Below, piece after piece: positions 8,321 to 15,969 of a DNA stretch of 36,171 bases. Positions within the stretch are counted from its first letter, which is position 1. Each line of letters opens with the position of its first letter. A program made the position numbers and the translations under genes. A model generated the notes under the pieces. The model saw only the letters and a program-made list of their open reading frames with translations. It did no database searches and was not told where the DNA came from. The stretch is taken from positions 1 through 36,171 of the forward strand of contig NZ_JAANIH010000082.1 in assembly GCF_014529705.1 (NCBI RefSeq). Reading direction: 5' to 3'. Source of the DNA: Bradyrhizobium campsiandrae (GTDB lineage Bacteria > Pseudomonadota > Alphaproteobacteria > Rhizobiales > Xanthobacteraceae).

Positions 8321-8556
8321 TCAAGGCGAGCTGCCGCAAACATCACGTATGTGATGGTACATGACAGTGGGATCAGCAACGGGATAGCCGACCACGATGG
8401 CCTCGGCGATCTCGAACGCTGGGTTGCCCCGAGCTTTTCGAGCAGCGCCTTGTTGCTGTTCAGCAGTTTCGAGAACCCGATCCAGCAGGTGCCCAGTCCT
8501 GGGCTCTGCGCGGCAAACGCGATGCGCATGGAGATCGCGATTCGTCGATTCGTCGA
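8321..8556 (-). pseudogene. C-terminal relic of a nitroreductase-family gene, frameshifted
   Basis: On the minus strand, 8556 to about 8430 reads IAISMRIAFAAQSPGLGTCW then IGFSKLLNSNKALLEKLG, the typical flavin-contacting part of nitroreductase/FMN-dependent oxidoreductases (LAA..LGLGTCWIG). The sequence then continues in a different frame with NPAFEIAEAIVVGYPVADP, the next conserved piece (ending in the GYP motif), and stops at 8321-8323. The N-terminal two thirds is absent: a TAG closes the frame at 8557-8559 and no family sequence is visible before the IS66 border. It is therefore a decayed remnant with a truncation and at least one frameshift. Confidence 0.68.
8341..8357. promoter_or_regulatory. 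candidate operator, first copy (module 1)
   Basis: Palindrome CATCAC-GTAT-GTGATG (8341-8356) plus G, 74 bp upstream of the MmgE/PrpD start, so placed in the leader or promoter of the whole module 1 operon. Compare the second copy at 6092-6108. It lies inside the nitroreductase relic. Confidence 0.45.
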
Positions 8557-8579
8557 CTACAGGAATCGAACCACGGACA

Positions 8580-8587
8580 AATCGAAC
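8580..8587. repeat. left 8-bp target-site duplication of the IS66 element
   Basis: aatcgaac directly before the left inverted repeat; an identical copy follows the right inverted repeat at 11703-11710. Eight-bp duplications are typical of IS66-family insertions. Confidence 0.93.
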
Positions 8588-8675
8588 GTAAGCGTAGCGC
8601 CGAGGCCCTTTGGATTGTTTGTGCGGAGTCTTGAGAGCACCGTTAGAAGAGTCATCTTCAGCAAGGGTGCTCACA

Positions 8676-9098
8676 ATGGACGACCATTCTGACGACATAA
8701 GACGACCGTTGTCGCCGCGTATCGAAGTGTATGCTGGCGCAGGTCGCAAGCGGTGGCCGGACGATTTGAAGGCACAGATTGCCGCGGAAAGCCTTGAGCC
8801 GGGGGCGGTTGTCACCGACGTCGCCCGTCGCCATGGCTGCCGGCCCCAGCAGGTGCATGACTGGCGGCGCCGGGCGCGTTTGGGCCAGTTGGTGCTGCCG
8901 GCTTCGGCGGACACGCTGTCGTTCGTGCCGGTGGTGTCGGAATCGGCGCTATCGGCGGCCGCAGAGCCCACCGGGTCGCCGGCAGCAGCCGTTGTGACGG
9001 TTGAGCTCCAGGGGGCACGAGTGGAGGTGCGAGGCACGTCTGGCCTTGCTGTGTTGAGTGATGTGTTCTTGGCGCTTCGACGGACACGTTCATGCTGA
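8676..9098 (+). CDS. tnpA: IS66 accessory protein TnpA
   Basis: 140 aa from ATG 8676. It carries the IS3/IS911-like helix-turn-helix of IS66 OrfA proteins: RKRWPDDLKAQIAAESLEPG, then VTDVARRHGCRPQQVHDWRRRA (about residues 28-72). The rest is the variable Ala/Val-rich tail ending in LSDVFLALRR. The upstream Met at 8610 falls in the inverted-repeat leader and lacks a ribosome site, while AAGGGTG lies before 8676. The stop overlaps the tnpB start by 7 bp. Required, with TnpB, for transposition of IS66 elements; it probably binds DNA ends. Confidence 0.9.
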   Translation: MDDHSDDIRRPLSPRIEVYAGAGRKRWPDDLKAQIAAESLEPGAVVTDVARRHGCRPQQVHDWRRRARLGQLVLPASADTLSFVPVVSESALSAAAEPTGSPAAAVVTVELQGARVEVRGTSGLAVLSDVFLALRRTRSC

Positions 9099-9433
9099 CG
9101 CCGCCCGCGAGCCTCATGATTTACGTGGCGACGCAACCTGTGGACTTCAGAAAAGGTGCGGAGGGCTTGGCGCTGTTGGCGAAGGAGACGCTGGGCCATG
9201 ACCCGATGAAGGGCGTGGCGGTGGTGTTCCGTGCGAAGCGCGCCGATCGGGTGAAGATTGTCGTCTGGGATGGCAGCGGCCTTGTGATGTACTGGAAGCG
9301 GCTCGATGGCAGCGGCTTCAAATGGCCTCCCATCGTGGCCGGCGTAATGCGGATGAATGCCGCCCAGCTGTCCGCGCTTCTGGCCGGCATGGATTGGACG
9401 CGGATGCACGCGCCTCGAATCCCGCAGCCGTAA
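9092..9433 (+). CDS. tnpB: IS66 accessory protein TnpB (Orf2-like)
   Basis: 113 aa, the standard size. The conserved pattern of IS66 Orf2 is complete: YVATQPVDFRKGAEGLALLA, VVFRAKRADRVKIVVWDGSG, LVMYWKRLDGSGFKWP and LLAGMDW. It starts inside tnpA (9092-9098 overlap), as is common in these elements, and is separated from tnpC by 63 bp. Function in transposition is known to be essential for some IS66 elements, but its biochemistry is unclear. Confidence 0.94.
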   Translation: MLTPPASLMIYVATQPVDFRKGAEGLALLAKETLGHDPMKGVAVVFRAKRADRVKIVVWDGSGLVMYWKRLDGSGFKWPPIVAGVMRMNAAQLSALLAGMDWTRMHAPRIPQP

Positions 9434-9496
9434 GCACTTGCGTAAAGATACAAATCTTCGCTGCATCGGAGCACAAAGCATGGCAGACTCGGGCGC

Positions 9497-11062
9497 GTGA
9501 GTGATTTGCCTGATGAGCTGCCGAGCGATCCGGCCGAGTTGCGTGCCTTTGCCGCGGCTCTGCTGGAGCGCTGCGCCCGGCTGGAGGGGTTGCTCAAGCT
9601 TGCGAAGGATGCGCAGTTCGGTCGATCCTCGGAAAAGCTGGACGCTGATCAGCTACAGCTTGTTTTGGAGGACATCGAAGAGGCCGTCGCGGCTCTCGAA
9701 GCAACGGAGGATCGCGCCAATCCCAGAGTTTGCGAGAAGAGAGCTGCCGCGCGCAGAGCCAACCGTGGTCAGCTTCCGGAGCATTTGCCGCGCATCGTCG
9801 AAACCCTGATGCCAGCGGAGACTTGTTGCCCGTCTTGTGAGGGCGACCTCTTTGAGATTGGTCACGATGAGAGCCAGAGGCTGGACGTCGTACCGGCGCA
9901 GTATCGCGTTATCGTCACCCGCCGACCCAAGCTGGCCTGCCGCGCCTGTCACGGCGTCGTCCTCCAGCACGCCGCTCCCGAGCGACTGATCAGGGGTGGA
10001 TTGCCCACTGAGCGGCTGGTCGCGCATGTGATCGACGCCAAGTATCATTGGCATTTGCCGCTTTACCGCCAGGCGCAGATGCTGGCGACGCATGGAATAG
10101 CGCTGGACCGTTCCACGCTCGCCTTCTGGGTCGGCTATGCCGCCCAGGAATTGAAGCCCTTGTGGCATCGTCTGCGCCAGCTTCTGCTCGCCTCTTCGAA
10201 GCTCTGTGTCGATGAGACCCCCGCACCGGTGTTGGATCCGGGGCGCGGCAGGACCAAAACCGGCTACTTCTGGGCGCTGTCACGCGATGACAGGCCCTGG
10301 GCCGGACCAGATCCGCCTGGGGTGGTCTATGCCTATGCACCGGGCCGCGGCGCCGTTCATGGCTTGCGGTTGCTTGAGGGCTATCGCGGCATCATCCACT
10401 GCGACGGCTATCAGGCCTACAAGACCATGACCCGAGAGACGCGTGCGGACGCCCTGTCCGGGACGCTCGCCTTCTGCTGGTCGCATCTGAGGCGCCAGTT
10501 TGTGAAGATCGAGCGCGAGGCTGCGCCAGCGCCAGCTCCGGTTGCCCGCGAGGCTCTCGAGCGCATCGCCCAGCTTTACGCGATCGAGAAGGCACTCCGC
10601 GGCCGATCTGCTGCCGAGCGTCGCGCGGGGCGACAAGCGCATGCCCGACCTCTGGCTGCAGCCTTGAAGCAGTGGTTTGAGGCCAAGCTTGATCACCTCG
10701 CGCAGAAGAGCGACACGGCGAAGGCCTTGCGTTACGCGCTGCGTCATTGGAACGGCCTGACGCTCTATCTTGATGATGGGCGCATCGAGATGGACACGAA
10801 TGCTGTCGAGCGTGCGATGCGGCCGATCAAGCTCAATGCGAAGAACTCCCTTTTTGCCGGTTGCGACGAGGGTGCCGAGAATTGGGCAGTCCTGGCTTCG
10901 TTAATCGAGACCTGTAAGCTCAATGGCGTCAATGCCGAGCGCTGGCTCGCTGACGTTCTCGCAAAGCTGGTCAATGGCTGGCCTGCGGCGCGGCTGGACG
11001 AACTGCTCCCTTGGGCGTCGACGTACACGATGCATGCTCACGATCCGAGGCTGGCAGCATGA
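9497..11062 (+). CDS. tnpC: IS66 transposase TnpC
   Basis: 521 aa from GTG 9497. Domain order is that of full-length IS66 transposases: N-terminal coiled-coil/leucine-rich segment (about residues 10-70, LLERCARLEGLLKLAKDAQF), a Cys4 zinc-binding part (CCPSCEGDL with CRACHG), then the DDE core with SSKLCVDETPAPVL (first Asp), IIHCDGYQAYK (second Asp) and LYLDDGRIEMDTNAVERAMRP (Glu), and the C-terminal IS66 tail. No interruption. The last four bases of tnpC contain the ATG of the next gene (ATGA, 11059-11062), so the passenger is probably translated by coupling. Confidence 0.95.
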   Translation: MSDLPDELPSDPAELRAFAAALLERCARLEGLLKLAKDAQFGRSSEKLDADQLQLVLEDIEEAVAALEATEDRANPRVCEKRAAARRANRGQLPEHLPRIVETLMPAETCCPSCEGDLFEIGHDESQRLDVVPAQYRVIVTRRPKLACRACHGVVLQHAAPERLIRGGLPTERLVAHVIDAKYHWHLPLYRQAQMLATHGIALDRSTLAFWVGYAAQELKPLWHRLRQLLLASSKLCVDETPAPVLDPGRGRTKTGYFWALSRDDRPWAGPDPPGVVYAYAPGRGAVHGLRLLEGYRGIIHCDGYQAYKTMTRETRADALSGTLAFCWSHLRRQFVKIEREAAPAPAPVAREALERIAQLYAIEKALRGRSAAERRAGRQAHARPLAAALKQWFEAKLDHLAQKSDTAKALRYALRHWNGLTLYLDDGRIEMDTNAVERAMRPIKLNAKNSLFAGCDEGAENWAVLASLIETCKLNGVNAERWLADVLAKLVNGWPAARLDELLPWASTYTMHAHDPRLAA

Positions 11063-11661
11063 GCCTGAACACGACCGCGGTCCGGATCAAGGTGACAATC
11101 AAGGACGTGAAGCCGGAGGTGATGCGTCGCCTTGTCGTACCCGTCACCCTGCGCCTTGATCGGTTGCATCTGACGCTTCAGGAGGCATTCGGCTGGACGA
11201 ACAGTCACCTCTTCGAGTTCTTCGCTGGTGAGGCACATTGGGGGATTCCCGATCCCCACAACGATTACGGCCACCAGCCCATGGATGCCCGTAACGCGCG
11301 GCTTTGCGATATCGTTCGAGAGACCGGCGCCAAGACGATCCATTATCTCTATGACTTCGGCGACAGCTGGGACCATGTGATCAAGCTCGAAAAATGGTTC
11401 AACAACACCACGACGGAGGGCCTGCCCTTCCTGCTCGAGGCAGCCGGTCGTTGTCCTCCGGAAGACGTCGGCGGTGCGCCGGGTTATGCCGAATACCTCG
11501 AGGCCATCGGCGATCCCACCCATCCAGAGCACGAACATATGCGCCTCTGGGGCCCGGAGCGGTTCGATCCCAACGTCGTCGACCGGAAGGCGCTCGAAGC
11601 CGCCGTCAACGCGTTGTCCGACACATGGAAACCGCGGCGGCGCGTTACGCGAACAAAATAG
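11059..11661 (+). CDS. plasmid pRiA4b ORF-3 family protein, IS66 passenger
   Basis: 200 aa. The family pattern is clear: VRIKVTIKDVKPEVMRRLVV, LHLTLQEAFGWTNSHLFEF, then HYLYDFGDSWDHVIKLEK, CPPEDVGGAPGYAEYLEA and DRKALEAAVNAL. The family is also called PRiA4_ORF3 or IS1096 TnpR-like; its biochemical function is not established. The gene starts in the tnpC stop (ATGA) and ends 41 bp before the right inverted repeat, so it moves with the element. It may modulate transposition or be a neutral passenger; neither is shown. Confidence 0.88.
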   Translation: MSLNTTAVRIKVTIKDVKPEVMRRLVVPVTLRLDRLHLTLQEAFGWTNSHLFEFFAGEAHWGIPDPHNDYGHQPMDARNARLCDIVRETGAKTIHYLYDFGDSWDHVIKLEKWFNNTTTEGLPFLLEAAGRCPPEDVGGAPGYAEYLEAIGDPTHPEHEHMRLWGPERFDPNVVDRKALEAAVNALSDTWKPRRRVTRTK

Positions 11662-11702
11662 GCGTCAAGCGCCATTCAAAAGGGCCGCAGAGCTCCGCTT
11701 AC

Positions 11703-11710
11703 AATCGAAC
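11703..11710. repeat. right 8-bp target-site duplication of the IS66 element
   Basis: aatcgaac directly after the right inverted repeat, identical to 8580-8587. It forms part of the left arm of the hairpin at 11705-11729. Confidence 0.93.
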
Positions 11711-11729
11711 GGGTAGGATGCCCGTTCGA
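11705..11729. other. 9-bp perfect hairpin at the IS66 target
   Basis: tcgaacggg / cccgttcga with a 7-nt loop (taggatg). Removing the IS66 element and one duplication restores the same hairpin, so the insertion hit its left arm. There is no T-run on either side, so it is not a clear intrinsic terminator. Confidence 0.6.
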
Positions 11730-11952
11730 CTTTGCAACCTACCCAGATTTCTACCCGTGTGGGCGTCGCTCGCGGCTGTTCACCGCGTTCCATAGTGCTT
11801 CAAGTGGCGTGATATCGGGAATCGAACCACCGAGATTTGGTGGGTAGAAATAATGGTGCCAGGGGCCGACCATATCTAACCTCCTAGCTAAGCCGCTGAC
11901 ATCCTTCCCAATTCAGACGCAAGAAAATTACCTACCCAGACTCCTACACTAG
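11730..11952. other. non-coding spacer between IS66 and the GntR gene
   Basis: No gene recognised. It contains short repeats of the type ctaccca (11740, 11930 and inverted at 11840) and a tRNA-T-arm-like 13-mer ggaatcgaaccac at 11818-11830, also present at 8562-8574. It looks like scrambled island-border DNA; no intact tRNA can be folded. Confidence 0.4.
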
Positions 11953-12777
11953 CTATTTCTTGCCGCTTAATTTCTCTTCTCTCACCAGATGCTTGTGCAA
12001 TGCTTGAAGATGCCTTCCCATTTCCTCTTGCGCGGCTGCCACATCGTGCTTGGCCAGGAATTCAACCAACTTGCAGCGATGCTCCAGCAAATTCGGCATC
12101 GCAGTCATCTGGCGTTCAGCCACTTTCTGAAGAACGATTTCACTCAAGGATGCGATAATGGCCTGCAAGACGTCGTTTTGCGTGGCCTTGCCGATCAAGT
12201 CGTAGAATTCACCACTGATTTCAACGCGCTCCTGCGGGGTACTAGCGCGCGGAAGCTTTGAGAGCCGATCAACGTTTTCGCGCAGCGCGCTGAGAATCTC
12301 GGGCGTTAGCCGCTGGCTGACCAAGCCGACTGCCGTCTGCATAATCAGGGCACGTGTCTCGGTCAGACTATCCAGGGTTATTCGGCCCAAATAGAAGAGA
12401 TCTCTAATTGAGCGCGTGATCTGATCGAGATCCCCTTTGAGAATGAACGCCCCACCCTTGGCGCCCTTTTGCAGACCGACGATCCCGGCAATCTCAAGGC
12501 TTCTCAGCGCCTCCCTGACAGCCGTACGGCTAACCCCAAACTGAAGGGCCAGTTCTCTTTCAGCTGGAAGCTTATCGCCGGGACGCAGCGTCCCGGCACC
12601 CATCTGCCGCCGGACCTGCTCACAGATCTCCTCAAAGACCCTGCGCGTACGGATTGGTCGGAATTGCAACGGCGGACTGGGATCGAAAACCGCCGAAATA
12701 TTGGAATCGCGCGCCTCCCTTCGCGTGCGGCTAGCCCTGCCGAACGATTCTCTCTTCCGCGTCCTAGCCGTCCGCAT
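11953..12777 (-). CDS. FadR-subfamily GntR transcriptional regulator (FCD domain)
   Basis: 274 aa. The winged HTH spans about residues 45-112 (VFEEICEQVRRQMGAGTLRP, then KLPAERELALQFGVSRTAVR and EALRSLEIAGIV). An all-helical FCD domain follows to the end (TETRALIMQTAVGLV, LEHRCKLVEFLAKHD, MGRHLQALHKHL). In the FCD metal/ligand pocket the common FH pair reads FY (GEFYDLIGK). The frame from 12777 has a long basic N-terminus and the true start may be shorter. The gene is last in the minus-strand run MaoC-ACAD-binding protein-GntR, but a 121-bp gap precedes it. FadR-type regulators bind TGGTnnnACCA-like sites; such a site occurs at 15899-15909 and 19034-19044, marking module 2 as its likely regulon. 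Confidence 0.88.
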   Translation of the reverse strand: MRTARTRKRESFGRASRTRREARDSNISAVFDPSPPLQFRPIRTRRVFEEICEQVRRQMGAGTLRPGDKLPAERELALQFGVSRTAVREALRSLEIAGIVGLQKGAKGGAFILKGDLDQITRSIRDLFYLGRITLDSLTETRALIMQTAVGLVSQRLTPEILSALRENVDRLSKLPRASTPQERVEISGEFYDLIGKATQNDVLQAIIASLSEIVLQKVAERQMTAMPNLLEHRCKLVEFLAKHDVAAAQEEMGRHLQALHKHLVREEKLSGKK

Positions 12778-12898
12778 GCGCGAAGACCTATATCTGGAGT
12801 TCTAGATTCAGTTGTTCCGAGCATTACCCCTTTTCAAAGATTCGATCCAACTTATTGACGGTACAGTCGCTTTATCCACGGAACTGGCACTCTCTCGA

Positions 12899-14092
12899 CT
12901 ATTTCTTGGCCAGTAAAGGGCACTGGCTTTCTGAAGCCGGGACATAGCCCGTCTCCCCCGGTAAAGTCTTGATCACCCTGTAATAATCCCAAGGGTACTT
13001 CGACTCGGCTGGAGACTTAATTTCGAATAGATACATGTCGCGAATGACCCGGCCGTCTGCGCGTACGTACCCGTGCGAACCGGTCTGGTCTTCCAGTGGC
13101 AACTCCTTCATCTTTTTCATGACGGCCTCCGTGTCCGTTGTGCCCGCAGCCTGAACTGCACGGAAGTAATGAATGAGAGCTTGATAAGCATTAACCTGGT
13201 TCGTCGTCGGCATCCGCTTCATGACTGGAAAGAACCGTTGTTGCGACCATGCGCGCGATTTCTCATCCATGTCCCAATAGAAGACGTCGACGAACTGAAG
13301 GCCAGCCATTGCAGCTTGCCCTATAGCCGGAACATCAAGAATGTACACATGCATGCCCACAATCTTCATTCCGAGTTGAAACTCGTGAGCCTGTTTAACC
13401 GTACTAATAAAATCCGCTGATACATTCGCAATACCAAGTACCGATGCGCCAGATCCTTGTGCCTGCAGGATAAAAGAAGAGAAATCGGCCGTCCCCATTG
13501 GGTGCCGGACAAAGCCCTTCACCGTACCTCCGTTCTCAACGATCGCCCTGGTCGCCTCCTCCTGAAGCGACTTACCGTAGGCATAGTCCGCTGCTATGAT
13601 GAACCACGACTTTGCGCCAGCCTTCGTTTCGGCCGCCGCTACGTTGTGTGCGAGTGCATACGTGTCTGATAACCATTGAACAGTGTTGGGCGTGCACTGC
13701 TTATTTGTAAGATCAACCGAAGCCGCCGACGTTGCTAGGAGAATCTTGTTCTTTTCCTTCGTCAACCAGCTGACCGCGAGTGCGACAGCAGAATTATTCA
13801 CGTCCATGATCACATCGACGTTCTCGTTATCGTACCAGCGCCGGGCAACCGCCATCCCAATGTCTGTCTTGTTCTGGTGATCACCCAGAACGAGTTCGAT
13901 TGGTCTACCGAGGATCTTTCCGCCAAAGTCGGCAATCGCCATCTTTGCGGCTTCAATTGCTCCCTGCCCATCGTTATCCGTGTACGGACCATTCATGTCC
14001 GTCAGGAGGCCGATACGAAGCGGCTTAGCCTCCTGGGCGACCGCAATCGAGGAAAGCATCAGCAAAGAGAACAACGCAGCAACCACCCTCAT
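12899..14092 (-). CDS. LivK-like ABC transporter substrate-binding protein (orphan)
   Basis: 397 aa with a Sec signal peptide (MRVVAALFSLLMLSSIAVAQ, cleavage after AVAQ or nearby), so periplasmic. The type I periplasmic binding fold of the branched-chain amino-acid/aromatic-acid group is seen in LRIGLLTDMNGPY, LGDHQNKTDIG, NNSAVALAVSWL, IAADYAYGKSLQEE, TADFSSFILQAQGSGAS and FYWDMDEKSRAW. No permease or ATPase gene lies in this operon; the nearest is the livFGHM set at 30113-33534, whose own binding protein (28669-29904) shares many segments with this one. GGAGG precedes ATG 14092. It probably binds the carboxylate degraded by module 2; the ligand is unknown. Confidence 0.88.
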   Translation of the reverse strand: MRVVAALFSLLMLSSIAVAQEAKPLRIGLLTDMNGPYTDNDGQGAIEAAKMAIADFGGKILGRPIELVLGDHQNKTDIGMAVARRWYDNENVDVIMDVNNSAVALAVSWLTKEKNKILLATSAASVDLTNKQCTPNTVQWLSDTYALAHNVAAAETKAGAKSWFIIAADYAYGKSLQEEATRAIVENGGTVKGFVRHPMGTADFSSFILQAQGSGASVLGIANVSADFISTVKQAHEFQLGMKIVGMHVYILDVPAIGQAAMAGLQFVDVFYWDMDEKSRAWSQQRFFPVMKRMPTTNQVNAYQALIHYFRAVQAAGTTDTEAVMKKMKELPLEDQTGSHGYVRADGRVIRDMYLFEIKSPAESKYPWDYYRVIKTLPGETGYVPASESQCPLLAKK

Positions 14093-14143
14093 ATCATTTC
14101 CTCCGTCATTTCTTATGATCGTTGGTTCGCGGACGACCGAACG

Positions 14144-15298
14144 CTAAAGTCCCATTCTCTTCGCTATGACATTTCGTTGGATTTCGTTACTTCCGCCACC
14201 GATTGGACCGACGCGACAATCACGGAAAAACATCGCCATATCGTACTCGGCCGAATATCCTGCACCGCCCATAACTTGCATACCCAGGTCGGCGCACCTG
14301 AAATTGTTATCGGTAGCGACTATCTTAGCCATCGATAGCTCCTTGATCGCGTCCTGTCCGCTATCGAGCAGCTCAGTCACTCGATAAGTCATCTGGCGCG
14401 CGGTCTCGGACATGATCGCCATGTCGACCAGCTTGTGCGAGACAGCTTGGAAGCTGGTTATGGGATGCCCAAACTGAATTCGATTCTTGGCGTACTCAGT
14501 CGCGTATTCGGTGATCTTGAAGCAGTGCCCCGCGGAGATGGCCGCTAATGCCATTCGTTCGACGGCAAGACATTTCATCAAGTTCTTCCAAGCCGCATTC
14601 TCCTCGCCAAGAATGTGGGTCACTGGCGTCCTGACGTCTTCGAAGAAGACCTCATTGGCGTGCGTTGTGCGGCGCCCGAGCATGTTCAACGGCCGAATTC
14701 GCACGCCCGGCGCCTTCGCATCCACGAGAAGAATGCTCATTCCATTATGACGAGGCGCAGCCGGGTCGGTCTTGCACACGACTACAAGATAGTCGGCCAC
14801 ATGGGCACATGTGATCCAAACCTTTTGGCCGCTCAATACGTAATGGTCGCCCTGGCGCACTGCCTTTGTCTTGATACCGGCCACGTCAGATCCGGTCCCA
14901 GGCTCGGACATCGCAAGAGCGAGCTTGACCTTTCCGTTGATAAGCTTTGGCACGATCTCCTTCTTCAGAGCCTCGGAGCCAAACTGCACAACATGCATGC
15001 CAGCATAGACGATGCTGGTCATAACCGCTTGCGCAATTCCCGTGTAGTAATAGCCGAGCGTCTCGATAAAGGAGGCGAAGTCCTTATGCGACCCGCCCAT
15101 TCCTCCATATTCCTCCGGATAAAAGAGTCCCAGGTACCCGCCTTCGGCCAAGGCGTTGTAGGCCACATGGGGAAACTCCCGCTTTTCGTCCAACTCGCGG
15201 ATAAGCGACCATGGCAGCTTCTCTTCAAGCAGCGCGAGTACATTCTCGCGAACCATGAGCTGCTGCTCAGAGAGGCCGTATATGTTGACGATGCTCAT
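14144..15298 (-). CDS. acyl-CoA dehydrogenase with helix-G type catalytic Glu
   Basis: 384 aa from ATG 15298 (GGAG 6 nt upstream; the longer frame would begin with TTG). Seen: PEEYGGMGGSHKD, AMSEPGTGSDVAGIKT, QKVWITCAHVADYLVVVCK, IQFGHPITSFQAVSHKL and MGGAGYSAEYDMAMFFRD. At the usual C-terminal base position the sequence is IGGGSNEIQ, with Gly for Glu. Instead, LAVERMALAA (Glu247) matches the alternative base used by isovaleryl-CoA and long-chain acyl-CoA dehydrogenases. The enzyme should therefore be active, and the arrangement often goes with branched or bulky substrates. Second gene of the MaoC-led operon. Confidence 0.88.
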   Translation of the reverse strand: MSIVNIYGLSEQQLMVRENVLALLEEKLPWSLIRELDEKREFPHVAYNALAEGGYLGLFYPEEYGGMGGSHKDFASFIETLGYYYTGIAQAVMTSIVYAGMHVVQFGSEALKKEIVPKLINGKVKLALAMSEPGTGSDVAGIKTKAVRQGDHYVLSGQKVWITCAHVADYLVVVCKTDPAAPRHNGMSILLVDAKAPGVRIRPLNMLGRRTTHANEVFFEDVRTPVTHILGEENAAWKNLMKCLAVERMALAAISAGHCFKITEYATEYAKNRIQFGHPITSFQAVSHKLVDMAIMSETARQMTYRVTELLDSGQDAIKELSMAKIVATDNNFRCADLGMQVMGGAGYSAEYDMAMFFRDCRVGPIGGGSNEIQRNVIAKRMGL

Positions 15299-15324
15299 AT
15301 TGAACTCCAATCCGGATTCTTGTG

Positions 15325-15777
15325 TTAGCGGGCGTTCCTGGTTGTCACCATTGTCGACATCAGACCGGATTGCACCACCTCGCCGTGCTGGTTGATAACC
15401 TCCATGCGCCGCACGAGAACGCCCCGGTCCGGCTTCGATGTAACGCGGGCCTCAAGCACCGTTGTGCGCAGATAGATTGTGTCGTTGATGAACACTGGCT
15501 TCAGGAACTTCCATTGGTCGACGCCGAGAGCCGCAATCGCAGTGCCGTCAAGATGACCGATGCGAGCGCTCAGTCCGGTCGCGATCGACATGACAAGCGT
15601 GCCATGAGCGATTCTTTGCCCAATTGGAGACTTCGTTGCATGGACGGCATCGGTGTGCATGGGGTTCGTGTCGCCGGAAACCCACGAGTAGGTGACCACG
15701 TCAGTTTCCGTGACGGTCCGCCCCGGACTTAACATGACTTCACCGACTTTGAATTCTTCGATGCTCTTTCCGGCCAT
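15325..15777 (-). CDS. MaoC-family (R)-specific enoyl-CoA hydratase, canonical motif
   Basis: 150 aa from ATG 15777, supported by GAGGAGG upstream; the frame upstream of this start has no family similarity. Unlike the two module 1 proteins, this single hotdog keeps the full hydratase-2 motif: WVSGDTNPMHTDAVHA (Asp and His catalytic pair), followed by RIAHGTLVMSIATGL. The expected reaction is syn-hydration of a 2-enoyl-CoA. It is the first gene of the minus-strand operon that continues with the acyl-CoA dehydrogenase (26-bp gap) and is divergent from the thiolase-like/DUF35 pair. That is the order needed for dehydrogenation, hydration and retro-aldol cleavage. Confidence 0.88.
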   Translation of the reverse strand: MAGKSIEEFKVGEVMLSPGRTVTETDVVTYSWVSGDTNPMHTDAVHATKSPIGQRIAHGTLVMSIATGLSARIGHLDGTAIAALGVDQWKFLKPVFINDTIYLRTTVLEARVTSKPDRGVLVRRMEVINQHGEVVQSGLMSTMVTTRNAR

Positions 15778-15896
15778 TCCGACCTCCTCAGCTCCAGCCC
15801 CGTTGCCATTGCGCCCTAAAACGCTGGCGCAGTTCACTACCCTGGCGGGACCCTGCCGCGAGCTTTCGGCGCTTGCTTCATGCCAGCCCAAATGCT

Positions 15897-15925
15897 ATTG
15901 GACTGACCATTATATCTATTAGACC
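15897..15925. promoter_or_regulatory. conserved operator with -10 box, site 1 (module 2)
   Basis: 29-bp block in the divergent promoter region. It contains TGGACTGACCA (15899-15909, one base off a perfect palindrome) and attagacc (15918-15925), and is shared almost base for base with 19032-19059. On the minus strand TATAAT lies at 15914-15909 within it. A TTGACA at 15942-15937 is 22 bp further up, longer than a normal spacer. Confidence 0.7.
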
Positions 15926-15969
15926 ACGACCGCCGCTGTCAAGGCGCCACCATTGGAGGACCGCCGCCC

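Larger units (their letters stand above)
8588..11702 (+). mobile_element. complete IS66-family insertion sequence (3115 bp) with a passenger gene
   Basis: Bounded by inverted repeats that start with gtaagcg: left 8588-8611, right 11679-11702, with 20 of 24 positions matching when the right end is reversed. Both flanks carry aatcgaac. Inside are tnpA, tnpB and tnpC in the standard order and, overlapping the tnpC stop, a fourth gene of the pRiA4b ORF-3 family. All four frames are intact, the inverted repeats are well preserved and the duplication is exact, so the insertion is probably recent. It lies about 320 bp upstream of the module 1 operon and separates it from module 2. Confidence 0.95.

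Noticed and set aside
8321..9481. Minus-strand 386-codon frame across the IS66 border
   Set aside because: Runs antisense to tnpA and tnpB; only its last part (8321 to about 8430) is meaningful, as the shifted piece of the nitroreductase relic.
11811..11870. tRNA gene on the minus strand (ggttcgattcccg and an end like cctggcacca)
   Set aside because: The T-stem does not pair and no acceptor, D or anticodon stems can be formed; at most a relic.
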